The position numbers and the translations under genes were made by a program. The notes beneath the pieces were generated by a model. That model searched no databases. It saw only the letters and a list, made by a program, of their open reading frames with translations, and was not told the DNA's origin. A stretch of 64,000 nucleotides of DNA. Source: Bemisia tabaci (lineage: Eukaryota > Arthropoda > Insecta > Hemiptera > Aleyrodidae). This document shows positions 1 through 10,605 of this stretch, piece by piece. Location: the NCBI RefSeq assembly GCF_918797505.1, contig NC_092794.1, forward strand, positions 61,613,167 to 61,677,166. Direction: 5' to 3'. Position 1 is the first letter of the stretch. Each line of letters begins with the position of its first letter.

Positions 1-2178
1 TGATAGACATAAATTCCATCCTCGGGTCCGTACGGCTTTAAGCGATTCCTTACGGAACGTCGGTGATAGACATAAATTCCACAGTCAGAGGGAAGAAATG
101 TGGGGAGCCGGCGCCGGACTGTGGAATGTCACTGATAGACATAAATTCCACCCTCGGGTCCGTAAGGCTTCAAGCGATTCCTTACGGAACGTCGGCGATA
201 GACATAAATTCCACAGTCAGAGGGAAGGAATGCATGGAGCCGGCGCCGGACTGTGGAATGTCACTGATAGACATAAATTCCACCCTCGGGTCCGTAGGGC
301 TTCAAGTGACTCCTTACGGAACGTCGGCGATAGACATAAATTCCACAGTCAGAGGGAAGGAATGCGGGGAGCCGGCGCCGGACTGTGGAATGTCAATGAT
401 AGACATAAATTCCATCCTAGGGTCCTTACGGCATTAAGCGATTCCTTACGGAACGTCGGTGATAGACATAAATTCCACAGTCAGAGGGAAGGAATGCGGG
501 GAGCCGGCGCCGGACTGTGGAATGTCACTGATAGACATAAATTCCGCCCTCGGGTCCGTAAGGCTTCAAGCGATTCCTTACGGAACGTCGGCGATAGACA
601 TAAATTCCACACTCAGAGGGAAGAAATGCATGGAGCCGGCACGGGACTGTGGAATGTAACTGATAGACATAAATTCCACCCTCGGGTCCGTAAGGCTTCA
701 AGCGATTCCTTACGGAACGTCGGTGATAGACATAAATTCCACAGTCAGAGGGAAGGAATGCGGGGAGCCGGCGCCGGACTGTGGAATGTCAGTGATAGAC
801 ATAAATTCCATCCTAGGGTCCGTACGGCTTTAAGAGATTCCTTACGGAACGTCGGTGATAGACATAAATTCCACAGTCAGAGGGAAGGAATGCGGGGAGC
901 CGGCGCCGGACTGTGGAATGTCACTGATAGACATAAATTCCACCCTCGGGTCCGTAAGGCTTCAAGCGATTCCTTACGGAACGTCGGTGATAGACATAAA
1001 TTCCACAGTCAGAGGGAAGGAATGCGGGGAGCCGGCGCCGGACTGTGGAATGTAACTGATAGACATAAATTCCACCCTCGGGTCCGTAGGGCTTCAAGCG
1101 ATTCCTTACGGAACGTCGGCGATAGACATAAATTCCACACTCAGAGGGAAGAAATGCATGGAGCCGGCACGGGACTGTGGAATGTCAATGATAGACATAA
1201 ATTCCATCCTAGGGTCCATAAGGCTTCAAGCGATTCCTTACGGAACGTCGGTGATAGACATAAATTCCACAGTCAGAGGGAAGGAATGCGGGGAGCCGAC
1301 GCCGGACTGTGGAATGTCAGTGATAGACATAAATTCCATCCTAGGGTCCGTACGGCTTTAAGAGATTCCTTACGGAACGTCGGTGATAGACATAAATTCC
1401 ACAGTCAGAGGGAAGGAATGCGGGGAGCCGGCGCCGGACTGTGGAATGTCACTGATAGACATAAATTCCACCCTCGGGTCCGTAAGGCTTCAAGCGATTC
1501 CTTACGGAACGTCGGCGATAGACATAAATTCCACAGTCAGAGGCAAGGAATGCGGGGAGCCGGCGCCGGACTGTGGAATGTCACTGATAGACATAAATTC
1601 CACCCTCGGGTCCGTAAGGCTTCAAGCGATTCCTTACGGAACGTCGGCGATAGACATAAATTCCACAGTCAGAGGGAAGGAATGCGGGGAGCCGGCGCCG
1701 GACTGTAGAATGTCACTGATAGACATAAATTCTACCCTCGGGTCCGTAAGGCTTCAAGCAATTCCTTCCGGAACGTCGGTGATAGACATAAATTCCAGAG
1801 TCAGAGGGAAGGAATGCGGGGAGCCGGCGCCGGACTGTGGAATGTCACTGTTAGACATAAATTCCAATGTCGGGTCCGTAGGGCTTTAAGCGATTCCTTA
1901 CGGAACGTCGGTGATAGACATAAATTCCACAGTCAGAGGGAAGGAATGCGGGGAGCCGGCGCCGGACTGTGGAATGTCACTGTTAGACATAAATTCCACC
2001 CTTGGGTCCGTAAGGCTTCAAGCGATTCCTTACGGAACGTCGGCGATAGACATAAATTCCACAGTCAGAGGGAGGAAATGCATGGAGCCGGCGCCAGACT
2101 GTGGAATGTCACTGATAGACATAAATTCCATCCTAGGGTCCGTAACGCTTCAAGCGATTCCTTACGGAACGTCCCTGA
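1..2178. repeat. 132-bp satellite array, ~16.5 copies, truncated by assembly gap
   Basis: Tandem units of 132 bp, each made of a 69-bp half (A) and a 63-bp half (B). Both halves open with GATAGACATAAATTCCA (for example at 65, 134 and 197). Half A carries an 11-bp perfect inverted repeat, ATTCCACAGTC (208-218) with GACTGTGGAAT (249-259); its 30-nt loop contains the 10-bp palindrome CCGGCGCCGG. Half B carries a 9-bp perfect inverted repeat, TCCGTAAGG (159-167) with CCTTACGGA (180-188), with a 12-nt loop. Units differ by scattered substitutions and keep an almost constant length. Because 132 = 3 x 44, frames stay open over long stretches (98-1708 in one frame, and blocks in another), so the long open frames follow from period and lack of stops. 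No start context, splice sites or codon bias supports a gene. The array begins before the window and ends at the gap. Confidence 0.95.
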
Positions 2179-2678
2179 NNNNNNNNNNNNNNNNNNNNNN
2201 NNNNNNNNNNNNNNNNNNNNNNNNNNNNNNNNNNNNNNNNNNNNNNNNNNNNNNNNNNNNNNNNNNNNNNNNNNNNNNNNNNNNNNNNNNNNNNNNNNNN
2301 NNNNNNNNNNNNNNNNNNNNNNNNNNNNNNNNNNNNNNNNNNNNNNNNNNNNNNNNNNNNNNNNNNNNNNNNNNNNNNNNNNNNNNNNNNNNNNNNNNNN
2401 NNNNNNNNNNNNNNNNNNNNNNNNNNNNNNNNNNNNNNNNNNNNNNNNNNNNNNNNNNNNNNNNNNNNNNNNNNNNNNNNNNNNNNNNNNNNNNNNNNNN
2501 NNNNNNNNNNNNNNNNNNNNNNNNNNNNNNNNNNNNNNNNNNNNNNNNNNNNNNNNNNNNNNNNNNNNNNNNNNNNNNNNNNNNNNNNNNNNNNNNNNNN
2601 NNNNNNNNNNNNNNNNNNNNNNNNNNNNNNNNNNNNNNNNNNNNNNNNNNNNNNNNNNNNNNNNNNNNNNNNNNNNNN
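2179..2678. other. Assembly gap of exactly 500 N
   Basis: A run of 500 unknown bases. The round length suggests a placeholder of unknown true size. It falls where the satellite meets unique sequence, so the real satellite may be much longer. Confidence 0.98.
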
Positions 2679-2940
2679 TGGGGACTCCAAAACTGAAAAC
2701 TCGGCAACCCTGCTAATGTATTTGCTCCTTATCTTCACATGGAGAGTTCGTCTTGATGTAGAGGTGGACTCTCAGGGTAGGGTGGGATATACCCTCCATT
2801 TTGGCCTCAACTTGAGAGCTTTTTTTGAGCTTGGGAGTTGATTTCAGAGAAAACCAGTGGCACCATTGTGTTTCTCGCGAACTTTTACGTAAGAATCAAC
2901 AGTCAAATCGCAAATTCCTCACACATGCAACATCTCCATT
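2679..2940 (+). repeat. Dispersed repeat, copy 1 (partner at 42329-42628)
   Basis: It starts directly at the gap with TGGGGACTCCAAAACTG and matches 42329-42628 nearly base for base, including the motif CGGCAACCCTGCTAATGTA. The partner has ~34 extra bases near its 3' end that include a local duplication of AATCAATGG. The left end of this copy is hidden by the gap. Type of element unknown. The CGGCAACCCTG motif resembles the end of the MITE at 16101-16374. Confidence 0.85.
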
Positions 2941-4457
2941 TTCCCGGAGGTTCCTAGTTTTTTCAGGGCCAAGGTCGACACTGCTTTCCGGTCTCTCCGA
3001 AGCCTATGGGATTGCTTTTACCGAAACTAGTGTTTTACCCTAATTATCCATTCACTTTCGAGTGTTGAGGTTTGCGTATTTTTGTTGCGAATTTTTTGTC
3101 GCGTATTTTTTGTCGCAGTTTTTTCGCACCGATGGAAAATACCTCGATATCCGTGTACAGGATAAAAATGATTTCATGCGTCATTGCTGAAAACCCAAAC
3201 CGGTGTGGGAATAGGTGGAAGTGAAATAAATTCAGTGGATCGGATGTCAGTGCTCAAGATTGTCGTGATTCTACACAAGCACCAGAGGTAGTGGAATTTT
3301 TCGGATACCAACTATACAGGGGGCTCGCGGTGTTGAAGCGCATACGGACTTGATGGTACATCTCAACCATGCAGTGGAGTAAGTTAAGCAATTTAATAAG
3401 GGATGAACCATCTCTACGGTTCTCCTTTACTTTATCGTAAAACATCATAATTACTGAGCCAGTAAAAGCTAACTACTATATGACAATAAACGAGGAACTC
3501 ATCATGCCACTTCGATACCATTTTTTGAATTAGCCTAAAATCTTATTTTTGTTACCAACACAATAGAGATTTCTCATTTTTTCGACTTTAAAGCTCTGAA
3601 ATCGTCAAAATTTGGAACTTCAGGATTTTTCAGTACCTAAAGACAAATCTCATCTACGCTGGAGTGTGGTTATTCAATTATTCATCTACTTAGGATCTCT
3701 AATTCCCTGTAATAGCAACTGCAATATTGGTCTAATGCAGTTAAATTATGTGTTCTTCAATTTGATGAAAATATTGAATCGCCTTTCGCCAACTTTTCGT
3801 ATTCAAATACCTATGAAAATCGTATTAATGAAGATGAGAGCGTAGATTATTTATAGAACATTTAAATGGAGGGAAATTGCGTTACCGGCTTGCAAATCAG
3901 GGCTGTGTTTAAAGTCGTCGCTTTAACAGCTCATTCCATTGCGGAACGGGAGGCCCCATTTGGTTTACACTGTGATCGAGGAAGGTTTGAGGCACCCTTA
4001 ACATAGCCTCATAAAAAAGACAATTGTAATGAGTCTCGAGTAAAATTTAAAAAATATAACTTTAAAAATGGATCCTTGCAAGGGATAAGAATGAGTAATT
4101 TGCCTCCACACTAAATACAAGAGGAAAAATTTGGCAGATTTTGAAAATTTTAATTTTTTTTTTATGCAAATCATTTATATCCCTTGCAATAATCTAGGCA
4201 CTGCCGAAGTGATTTTGTTAGATTTTGTTCGAAATTCGTTGAAATTGTCTCTTTCATGATTTTGTGTGAGGATCTGCTTAAACTTCACTTAACGACGATA
4301 CTCACCATTTTTGGGACATCTCAAAGAAAGGAGCTGTTTAAAGAATGACAATGAATGTTGAATACGAACCGCAATGCCTCGTTCTAACAATTAGTTTCTT
4401 ACTTGAGAGAATAGATTTTGAATTTCTTTTGCCGTGGACTGAACGATATCTTAAATC
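2941..4457. other. No convincing gene; A+T-rich sequence
   Basis: Contains only short open frames. A 64-codon frame on the minus strand (3254-3448) and the possible exon at 3741-3856 are the only coding-like pieces. No repeat copies were recognised inside the window. Confidence 0.4.
3741..3856 (+). CDS. Possible terminal exon of an unknown gene
   Basis: After a plausible acceptor (TGGTCTAATGCAG ending at 3740) a frame of 37 codons runs to TAG at 3854-3856. The peptide is acidic and polar (DENIES and NEDESVDYL near its end) and looks more like a protein tail than random A+T-rich translation. No upstream exon was identified, and another frame is also open across the same bases. It could be chance. 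It lies 600 bp upstream of the secreted-protein gene at 4458 on the same strand, but no link between them is visible. Confidence 0.18.
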
Positions 4458-5629
4458 ATGTCTCTTAATTCATTATTCAATCTTCCAGTGATTCTCCTCA
4501 TAACCACCCTTGGTCTCTTAGAAGTGGTCGCTATAAAGAAATGGAACTTTGGTTATGGTCTTTTGAGCGAGACAAACTTGAAAGCTGGTGATTATATTCG
4601 GACTTCCCGAACCGAACCGTTCCACGTGTTCGCGGTGGATGAGGAAACTGTTATTTACGGTTACAAAGGGTCATGTCACGGTATTGACCTCTGGACAACT
4701 CTCATTGGGAAGAACAAATTCTCCAAGTGGGCTAAAGGAATGATGGTCCAGAAAGAAAAAATAGACAACAGTAAGAGGTATGAATGACGAAAACTTATTA
4801 AGATTCGTAGAATATTTCAGGGATGGAATAGCTGAATTAAAGCTTTCAACGCTCTTTTTTTGGGGGGGGGGAGGTGGTCATTTTATATTTGTCTATCTTT
4901 ACTTTTTTCCTTCCTATTCTTAATTGACGTACACTCATTTAACGAGAATTTGAATAACTGAATGGTTACGGTGTTTTCATTTAAGACTGTGCATTAAATG
5001 AGATAATCATCATCGATGACGGATTTTTTCCACCATCCAGAATTTCTGGAATGGGGGCAACCTGATACTATTTTCAATTCGGGGGGGGGGGGGGCAGGAG
5101 GCCCCCCACACACTTCGCTTGCTTATGTGGAATCATATTACGATTCCTCGTATCAGTCAGTCTTCAGAAGAAAATTCTCCAATAGAAAAGTACGATGGCT
5201 CGAAGGGAGCCGTTATTCATTCATTTTTACGTATCACACTTATAAATCACACAAAGTTGCGGTGTAATTTCGTTTTGATACTTGTTTTATTGCAGTTACT
5301 GTAATTTTGATCCTGCAATCGGTGCTGCGCTCGCCAAAAGGCTGATTGGTAAAAAGCTGCCATTCAATCGCAACTCATGCAACACTTACACCTATCGGCG
5401 ATACTTCCTGCGAGGCAAGGCTGTTTGGAACACCTGTTGGTACCAATTCACCTTTGGTGGACTGTCAAAAGGTTGCCCCTTGGCACGGGAACTGTATGGC
5501 CTAACCGTCGCACACGTGGAACATCCAGATTTTGTACTTTGGGACAAGGACGGCTATGAATACAAGATCAGTGACTTCAAAGAATACCCTAATTACGTTA
5601 ACCTCTTCGGCAACTGGACACGGTCATAA
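4458..5629 (+). CDS. Secreted LRAT/H-rev107-like protein, two exons, 217 aa
   Basis: Exon 1 is 4458-4777, the intron 4778-5295 (donor AAGAG|GTATGA, acceptor TTTTATTGCAG), exon 2 5296-5629, stop TAA at 5627. The junction is phase 2 (AG+T) and keeps one frame of 218 codons. The ATG has A at -3. Residues 1-25 form a signal peptide (hydrophobic 11-24, cleavage probably after VVA25), so the product is likely exported. The mature part has cysteines 73, 109, 135, 154 and 167. G44-D45, then H56 followed by a short beta-like stretch, resembles the GD...HW.VYV region of LRAT/H-rev107 proteins (NlpC/P60 superfamily: thiol acyltransferases or phospholipases). Later, ALAKRLIGKKLPFNRNSC (118-135) resembles the helix leading to the catalytic NCEHF cysteine, here NSC135. 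The usual second His is replaced by Y67 and EHF by NTY, so activity may differ or be lost. The splice model is strong. The family assignment is inference from memory of the motif, without a search. Alternative: a fast-evolving salivary-type protein of no known fold. Confidence 0.7.
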
Positions 5630-5741
5630 AAACAACAATGGCACAGTAACGTGTTTTAAGGGCCGAATCTCATAGATCGAAATCATAGTTCTCACAAGAG
5701 TTAATTTAATTGCTTAAGTTGTTTTTAGTTGATCCATCCCT

Positions 5742-5747
5742 ATTAAA
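5742..5747 (+). promoter_or_regulatory. Possible polyadenylation signal ATTAAA
   Basis: ATTAAA lies 112 bases after the stop codon of the secreted LRAT-like gene. It is the common weaker variant of AATAAA. No AATAAA is seen closer to the stop, so this is the best candidate. Confidence 0.35.
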
Positions 5748-6183
5748 ATTTCATGAGAAACGCGACACTACCTATTGTATTACGTAAAATTAACTTTGGG
5801 CCAAAAAAAAACTATTATAGTTAAGACCGCGATAAAGAAGCATCAAGTGAGTGTAAACTGAAAAGTGTCAAGATTGTAAATTTTTAGCCCAAAATCATGG
5901 TAATGTTGCTGATTTGGACCGAGTTCAGCAGGAATGCACCGCGGGTGGGGGAGGGGGATAATATTAAATCAACCAAATGTAAATTTTTTTGTCAAAAATT
6001 CCAAGACGAGAAAAATTATTTTGAACTTGAAAATATTCAAAATAATCAAACTTCGTCCTAGACATTAAGTCAGATGAGGAAATAAAACTTGAAACCTCTT
6101 TTCTGAGGTTCAAGCTCAAATGACTTGTTACGTTTCTGTTAAATCTGTCCATATGTTCGGCCCTTGATCTGCATGCAAGTTTC

Positions 6184-6323
6184 ATAAATGGACATATCTC
6201 TGCCAAACGGAACTATGTGCATTAAGATATGAGCCTTGATACCCATGAGAATATATACATAACAGGGCTCATGTCATGATGCACAATGCACATAGTTCCG
6301 TCAGGCAGAAATACATCCAAATG
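6184..6323. mobile_element. Short palindromic MITE (family with 34054-34190)
   Basis: Inverted-repeat element. Left arm AAATGGACATATCTCTGCC with CGGAACTATGTGCA; right arm TGCACATAGTTCCG with GGCAGAAATACATCCAAATG. The loop carries GAGCC...GGGCTC dyads. A cleaner copy is at 34054-34190 and a central fragment (GACACGAGCCCTGTCAAGCA) starts at 35914. No target duplication was found. Non-coding. Confidence 0.8.
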
Positions 6324-6519
6324 TGAGATGGAGTGTCCTATACAGACTTAATGCTTAAAAATGTGGTCAAGAGCAGCAGTGTTATATCTGTGCTCTGTAT
6401 TTTGACTGAGTCAACACAATTCCCATAGCAGTTCATATACTATCCTATTTCTATCTATTTTTTCAATTCTTAAATCACATGTTTCTCCACTTACAATGTA
6501 TTGATGGAAATCGTTCCTA

Positions 6520-9500
6520 AAAGGGTATCCCGGGATAAGCATGTCAAAATGCCCTTGTGAATGGATTTTTATTTTAACCATTTTAAGTCATCAAGGGTGT
6601 CCTAAAACTTAGGTTTTGGGGGATTTTAGCCCCCCAACCCCCTCCGCCCCCCTTCAGACCCCCAAAAACCGCTTTTTGGGACTATTTTTGACTATGCTAA
6701 CGTCATTTCCTCATAACTTTCGTAATTTTCGATAGAATTAAACCAAAATTTGTCAGAATCTACATCAATTAGCTTAGTTTTTGTATAAAAAAATTCATTA
6801 TCATCGGATAATATTTTAGCCTCTAAAAAAATTTGTAAAATTTTTGAAAAAATCATTTTTTTTCCTTTTTTCGCGGCTAGGTGGCGTATGGAAACATGCA
6901 CACAACCAAAAATTGTCTCTTTTCTTAATTTATACATTCAATAAGATACAGGAAAAATTTCGTGTTGATCGGAGTGGTGCGCCATACTTAAAAACGCAAT
7001 TTTCTAACCTCAAAACGGCCTAAATGCCACCATTGGCCTCCTTTAATGACTAGGCGTTGAGAAATGTAGAGAGAAATACCCGGTTTTATCGTCTCACCTC
7101 TTAAGTGATCCACTTAAGTACCTTGAGTCAAAATTTCGAGTCGATCAGAGTGGTGCGCAACACCCAAGCACGCAATTTTCTAACCTCAAAACGCCGAAAT
7201 TGCCCATTTCGGAACCCATTATCACTCCGTGTGAAAAAATAAGAGGAGGTACATCCGATATTATTGTCCTACCTCATGAATTAGACACTTAAGTGCATTG
7301 ATTCAAAATTTCGGGTCGATCAGAGTGGTGCGCAACACCCAAGCAAGCAATTTTCTAACCTCAAAACGCCGAAATTGCCCATTTCGGCACCCATTATCAC
7401 TCCGTGTGAAAAAAAGAGAGGTGGTACATTCGATATTATAGTCCTACCTCATGAGTTACACACTTAAGTACATTTAGTTAAAATTTCGTTTCTATCAGAG
7501 TGGTGCGCAACACCCACGCACGCGCCGATTTCTAACCTCAAAACGGCCAAAATGTCTATTTTGGCACCCATTATCACTTTGTGTGAAAAAAAGAGAGGTA
7601 GGTACATTCGATATTATAGTTCTACCTCATGAGTTACACACTTAAGAACATTTAGTTAAAATTTCGTTTCTATCAGAGTGGTGCGCAACACCCACGTACG
7701 CAATTTTCTAACCTCAAAACGGCCAAATTGCCCATTTCGGCACACATTGCACCGCTCAGCATGGGTTCTGTCCTTCGACACAGATCAATTTTTTTGGATT
7801 TATAGGTGCTGAAGAAGTCCAATATTGCCCATATTAACTTCAGGAAAATTATCTGGTAGTCAGGGCGCCGCCATTTTGATTTTTTTCAAAATTGAGAAAA
7901 CCCACGATTAGAATTTTGCAAATATCTCTTGAACGGTTCATCTCACGAAAAAACAAGAAAAAACCAGCAGATAAAAACATGTTCATGTTTTTTCGTGTTT
8001 TTTCACATTTTCTTGTTTTTTCATGAGATGAACCGTTCAGGAGCAAAAATATCTCTTGCGAACATCTCTTGAACGGTTCATCTCACGAGAAAAACAAGAA
8101 AAAAACCAGCAGATAAAAACATGGTCATGTTTTTTCGTGTTTTTTCACATTTTCTTGTTTTTTCGCGAGATGAACCGTTCAGGAGCAAAAATCTAAACGT
8201 GGGTTTTCTCAATTTTGAAAAAAATCAAAATGGCGGCGCCCTGACTACCAGATAATTTTCCTGAAGTTAATATGGGCAATATTGGACTTCTTCAGCACCT
8301 ATAAATCCAAAAAAATTGATCTGTGTCGAAGGACAGAACCCATGCTGAGCGGTGCAATGTGTGCCGAAATGGGCAATTTGGCCGTTTTGAGGTTAGAAAA
8401 TTGCGTACGTGGGTGTTGCGCACCACTCTGATAGAAACGAAATTTTAACTAAATGTTCTTAAGTGTGTAACTCATGAGGTAGAACTATAATATCGAATGT
8501 ACCTACCTCTCTTTTTTTCACACAAAGTGATAATGGGTGCCAAAATAGACATTTTGGCCGTTTTGAGGTTAGAAATCGGCGCGTGCGTGGGTGTTGCGCA
8601 CCACTCTGATAGAAACGAAATTTTAACTAAATGTACTTAAGTGTGTAACTCATGAGGTAGGACTATAATATCGAATGTACCAACCTCTCTTTTTTTCACA
8701 CAAAGTGATAATGGGTGCCAAAATAGACATTTTGGCCGTTTTGAGGTTAGAAATCGGCGCGTTCGGGTGTTGCGCACCACTCTGATCAACACGAAATTTT
8801 GACTAAATGCACTTAAGTGTCTAATTCATGAGGTAGGACAATAATATCGGATGTACCTCTTCTTATTTTTTCACACGGAGTGATAATGGGTGCCGAAATG
8901 GGCAATTTCGGCGTTTTGAGGTTAGAAAATTGCTTGCTTGGGTGTTGCGCACCACTCTGATCGACCCGAAATTTTGAATCAATGCACTTAAGTGTCTAAT
9001 TCATGAGGTAGGACAATAATATCGGATGTACCTCCTCTTATTTTTTCACACGGAGTGATAATGGGTTCCGAAATGGGCAATTTCGGCGTTTTGAGGTTAG
9101 AAAATTGCGTGCTTGGGTGTTGCGCACCACTCTGATCGACTCGAAATTTTGACTCAAGGTACTTAAGTGGATCACTTAAGAGGTGAGACGATAAAACCGG
9201 GTATTTCTCTCTACATTTCTCAACGCCTAGTCATTAAAGGAGGCCAATGGTGGCATTTAGGCCGTTTTGAGGTTAGAAAATTGCGTTTTTAAGTATGGCG
9301 CACCACTCCGATCAACACGAAATTTTTCCTGTATCTTATTGAATGTATAAATTAAGAAAAGAGACAATTTTTGGTTGTGTGCATGTTTCCATACGCCACC
9401 TAGCCGCGAAAAAAGGAAAAAAATGATTTTTTCAAAAATTTTACAAATTTTTTTAGAGGCTAAAATATTATCCGATGATAATGAATTTTTTTATACAAAA

Positions 9501-9759
9501 ACTAAGCTAATTGATGTAGATTCTGACAAATTTTGGTTTAATTCTATCGAAAATTACGAAAGTTATGAGGAAATGACGTTAGCATAGTCAAAAATAGTCC
9601 CAAAAAGCGGTTTTTGGGGGTCTGAAGGGGGGCGGAGGGGGTTGGGGGGCTAAAATCCCCCAAAACCTAAGTTTTAGGACACCCTTGATGACTTAAAATG
9701 GTTAAAATAAAAATCCATTCACAAGGGCATTTTGACATGCTTATCCCGGGATACCCTTT
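6520..9759. mobile_element. Giant foldback element, ~3.24 kb
   Basis: The two sides are reverse complements: AAAGGGTATCCCGGGATAAG at 6520 mirrors CTTATCCCGGGATACCCTTT ending at 9759. The termini carry the palindrome TATCCCGGGATA. Each arm holds tandem ~176-bp units marked by GTGGTGCGC: five on the left (6974, 7150, 7325, 7500, 7678) and six on the right, as GCGCACCAC (8418, 8596, 8772, 8947, 9122, 9298). The left arm is therefore ~1.38 kb and the right ~1.56 kb. Arm identity is very high, including G-rich and A-rich tracts, implying recent insertion or gene conversion. An identical 54-codon stretch starting MIFSKILQ is open in both arms (9424-9587 and its mirror), but with no other sign of a gene. 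No transposase is present, so it would be non-autonomous. It resembles Drosophila FB or Galileo in architecture only. No clear target duplication; the outer limits may extend ~13 bp. Confidence 0.9.
7926..8190. repeat. Foldback core: two tandem copies of a hairpin-forming unit
   Basis: Between the arms lie two ~139-bp units (starting at 7927 and 8066 with CTCTTGAACGGTTCATCTC). Each unit is itself an inverted repeat: GAACGGTTCATCTC at one end and GAGATGAACCGTTC at the other, with GAAAAAACAAGAAAA opposite TTTTCTTGTTTTTTC. Hairpins are thus nested within the larger hairpin. Confidence 0.85.
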
Positions 9760-10038
9760 GTGGTAGATTTCCCACGTATTCAAAAACACTGTTTGGTTTA
9801 TTAGATGTAAGTTCGATGATACTAAATGCTCCAGATGCTCTCTAATTTACGTATCTCCAGCAGATATTGACACTTTTAATTAAAACAAACCGAAAAATGC
9901 TATTTAACGTGAAACTTGTTCCCTATAAATCTCTGTTTTCGGACCGGTGAACTGATACTTTGGCTCGTTGGTCTGAAGCCACTAAACTAAAATTAATTCA
10001 GTTTTGTCGACTGAATTGGCTAGAACGCCCAACTATTC

Positions 10039-10281
10039 TGCCATGCTATGGAAAAACGCCGTATGAACATTCTAATGTTGCCAAATTTCCTCATAGATAT
10101 TATTTATTATTAGAGAAAGTTATGAATATTTTTCCTTGAAATTTTCAAAATCAAATTACGAACAAAATTCTCTATAAAATTCGAAGAAGAGGTCTTAAAT
10201 TTTTTTTCGAAAATTCGCGATTTGTCCAAGGAAGTTAGGCAACGTCTGAAGGTTCATACGGTGTTTTTCCATAGCACGGCA
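10039..10281. mobile_element. Palindromic MITE, TGCCGTGCTAAGG family, copy 1
   Basis: Left end TGCCATGCTATGGAAAAACG, right end the near reverse complement (GTTTTTCCATAGCACGGCA). About 50 bp of each arm match, including the ...CGCCGTATGAACATTC and TTGCCAAATTTCC stretches; the centre is A+T-rich. Other copies are at 31798, 41587, 46357 and (truncated) 52537, all ~240-250 bp. Non-autonomous, no ORF. Confidence 0.85.
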
Positions 10282-10329
10282 GTATTAAACTAAGGGCTCA
10301 GTCTTCTAGATCGAGAAGTCCCTACTAAA

Positions 10330-10605
10330 CTGCGGGTCGATTATTGAAATTGATAGACAAAGCCGTAGACAAAGCAGACTAAAGGGATATGGAAGGATCC
10401 TATTGGTGGAAGCGGGTGGCTACGATCGACAAAGGACGTAGGTGAAAGACTAACTAACGGCAACCCACGAGAGACCCGATAATTAGTCCATCATTTTCTC
10501 CCCTAAGTCCATAAGAGCCACCCGTTTCCACCAATAGGGTCGCTCCTTACTCTTTATGTCTCCTTTGTCTATCACTTTGTCTATCAATTTCAATAATCAG
10601 TCCTC
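10330..10605. mobile_element. Inverted-repeat element with GATAGACAAAG arms
   Basis: The left arm (GATTATTGAAATTGATAGAC, later CCTATTGGTGGAAGCGGGTGG) is mirrored on the right (CCACCCGTTTCCACCAATAGG, then GTCTATCAATTTCAATAATC). Related half-arms occur at 29315-29395 and 39709-39790, joined to another dispersed repeat. A minus-strand open frame of ~100 codons overlaps the right arm and is taken as spurious. Confidence 0.7.

Noticed and set aside
1..2178. CRISPR-like array
   Set aside because: Repeats and 'spacers' are both conserved in every unit and the surroundings are eukaryotic, so it is a satellite.
1814..2738. Open frames crossing the gap
   Set aside because: Most of their length is unknown bases, so nothing can be said.
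4771..4776. Alternative donor GTAAGA for exon 1 of the secreted LRAT-like gene
   Set aside because: Using it would leave phase 1 and read exon 2 in the wrong frame. The donor at 4778 restores the long frame.
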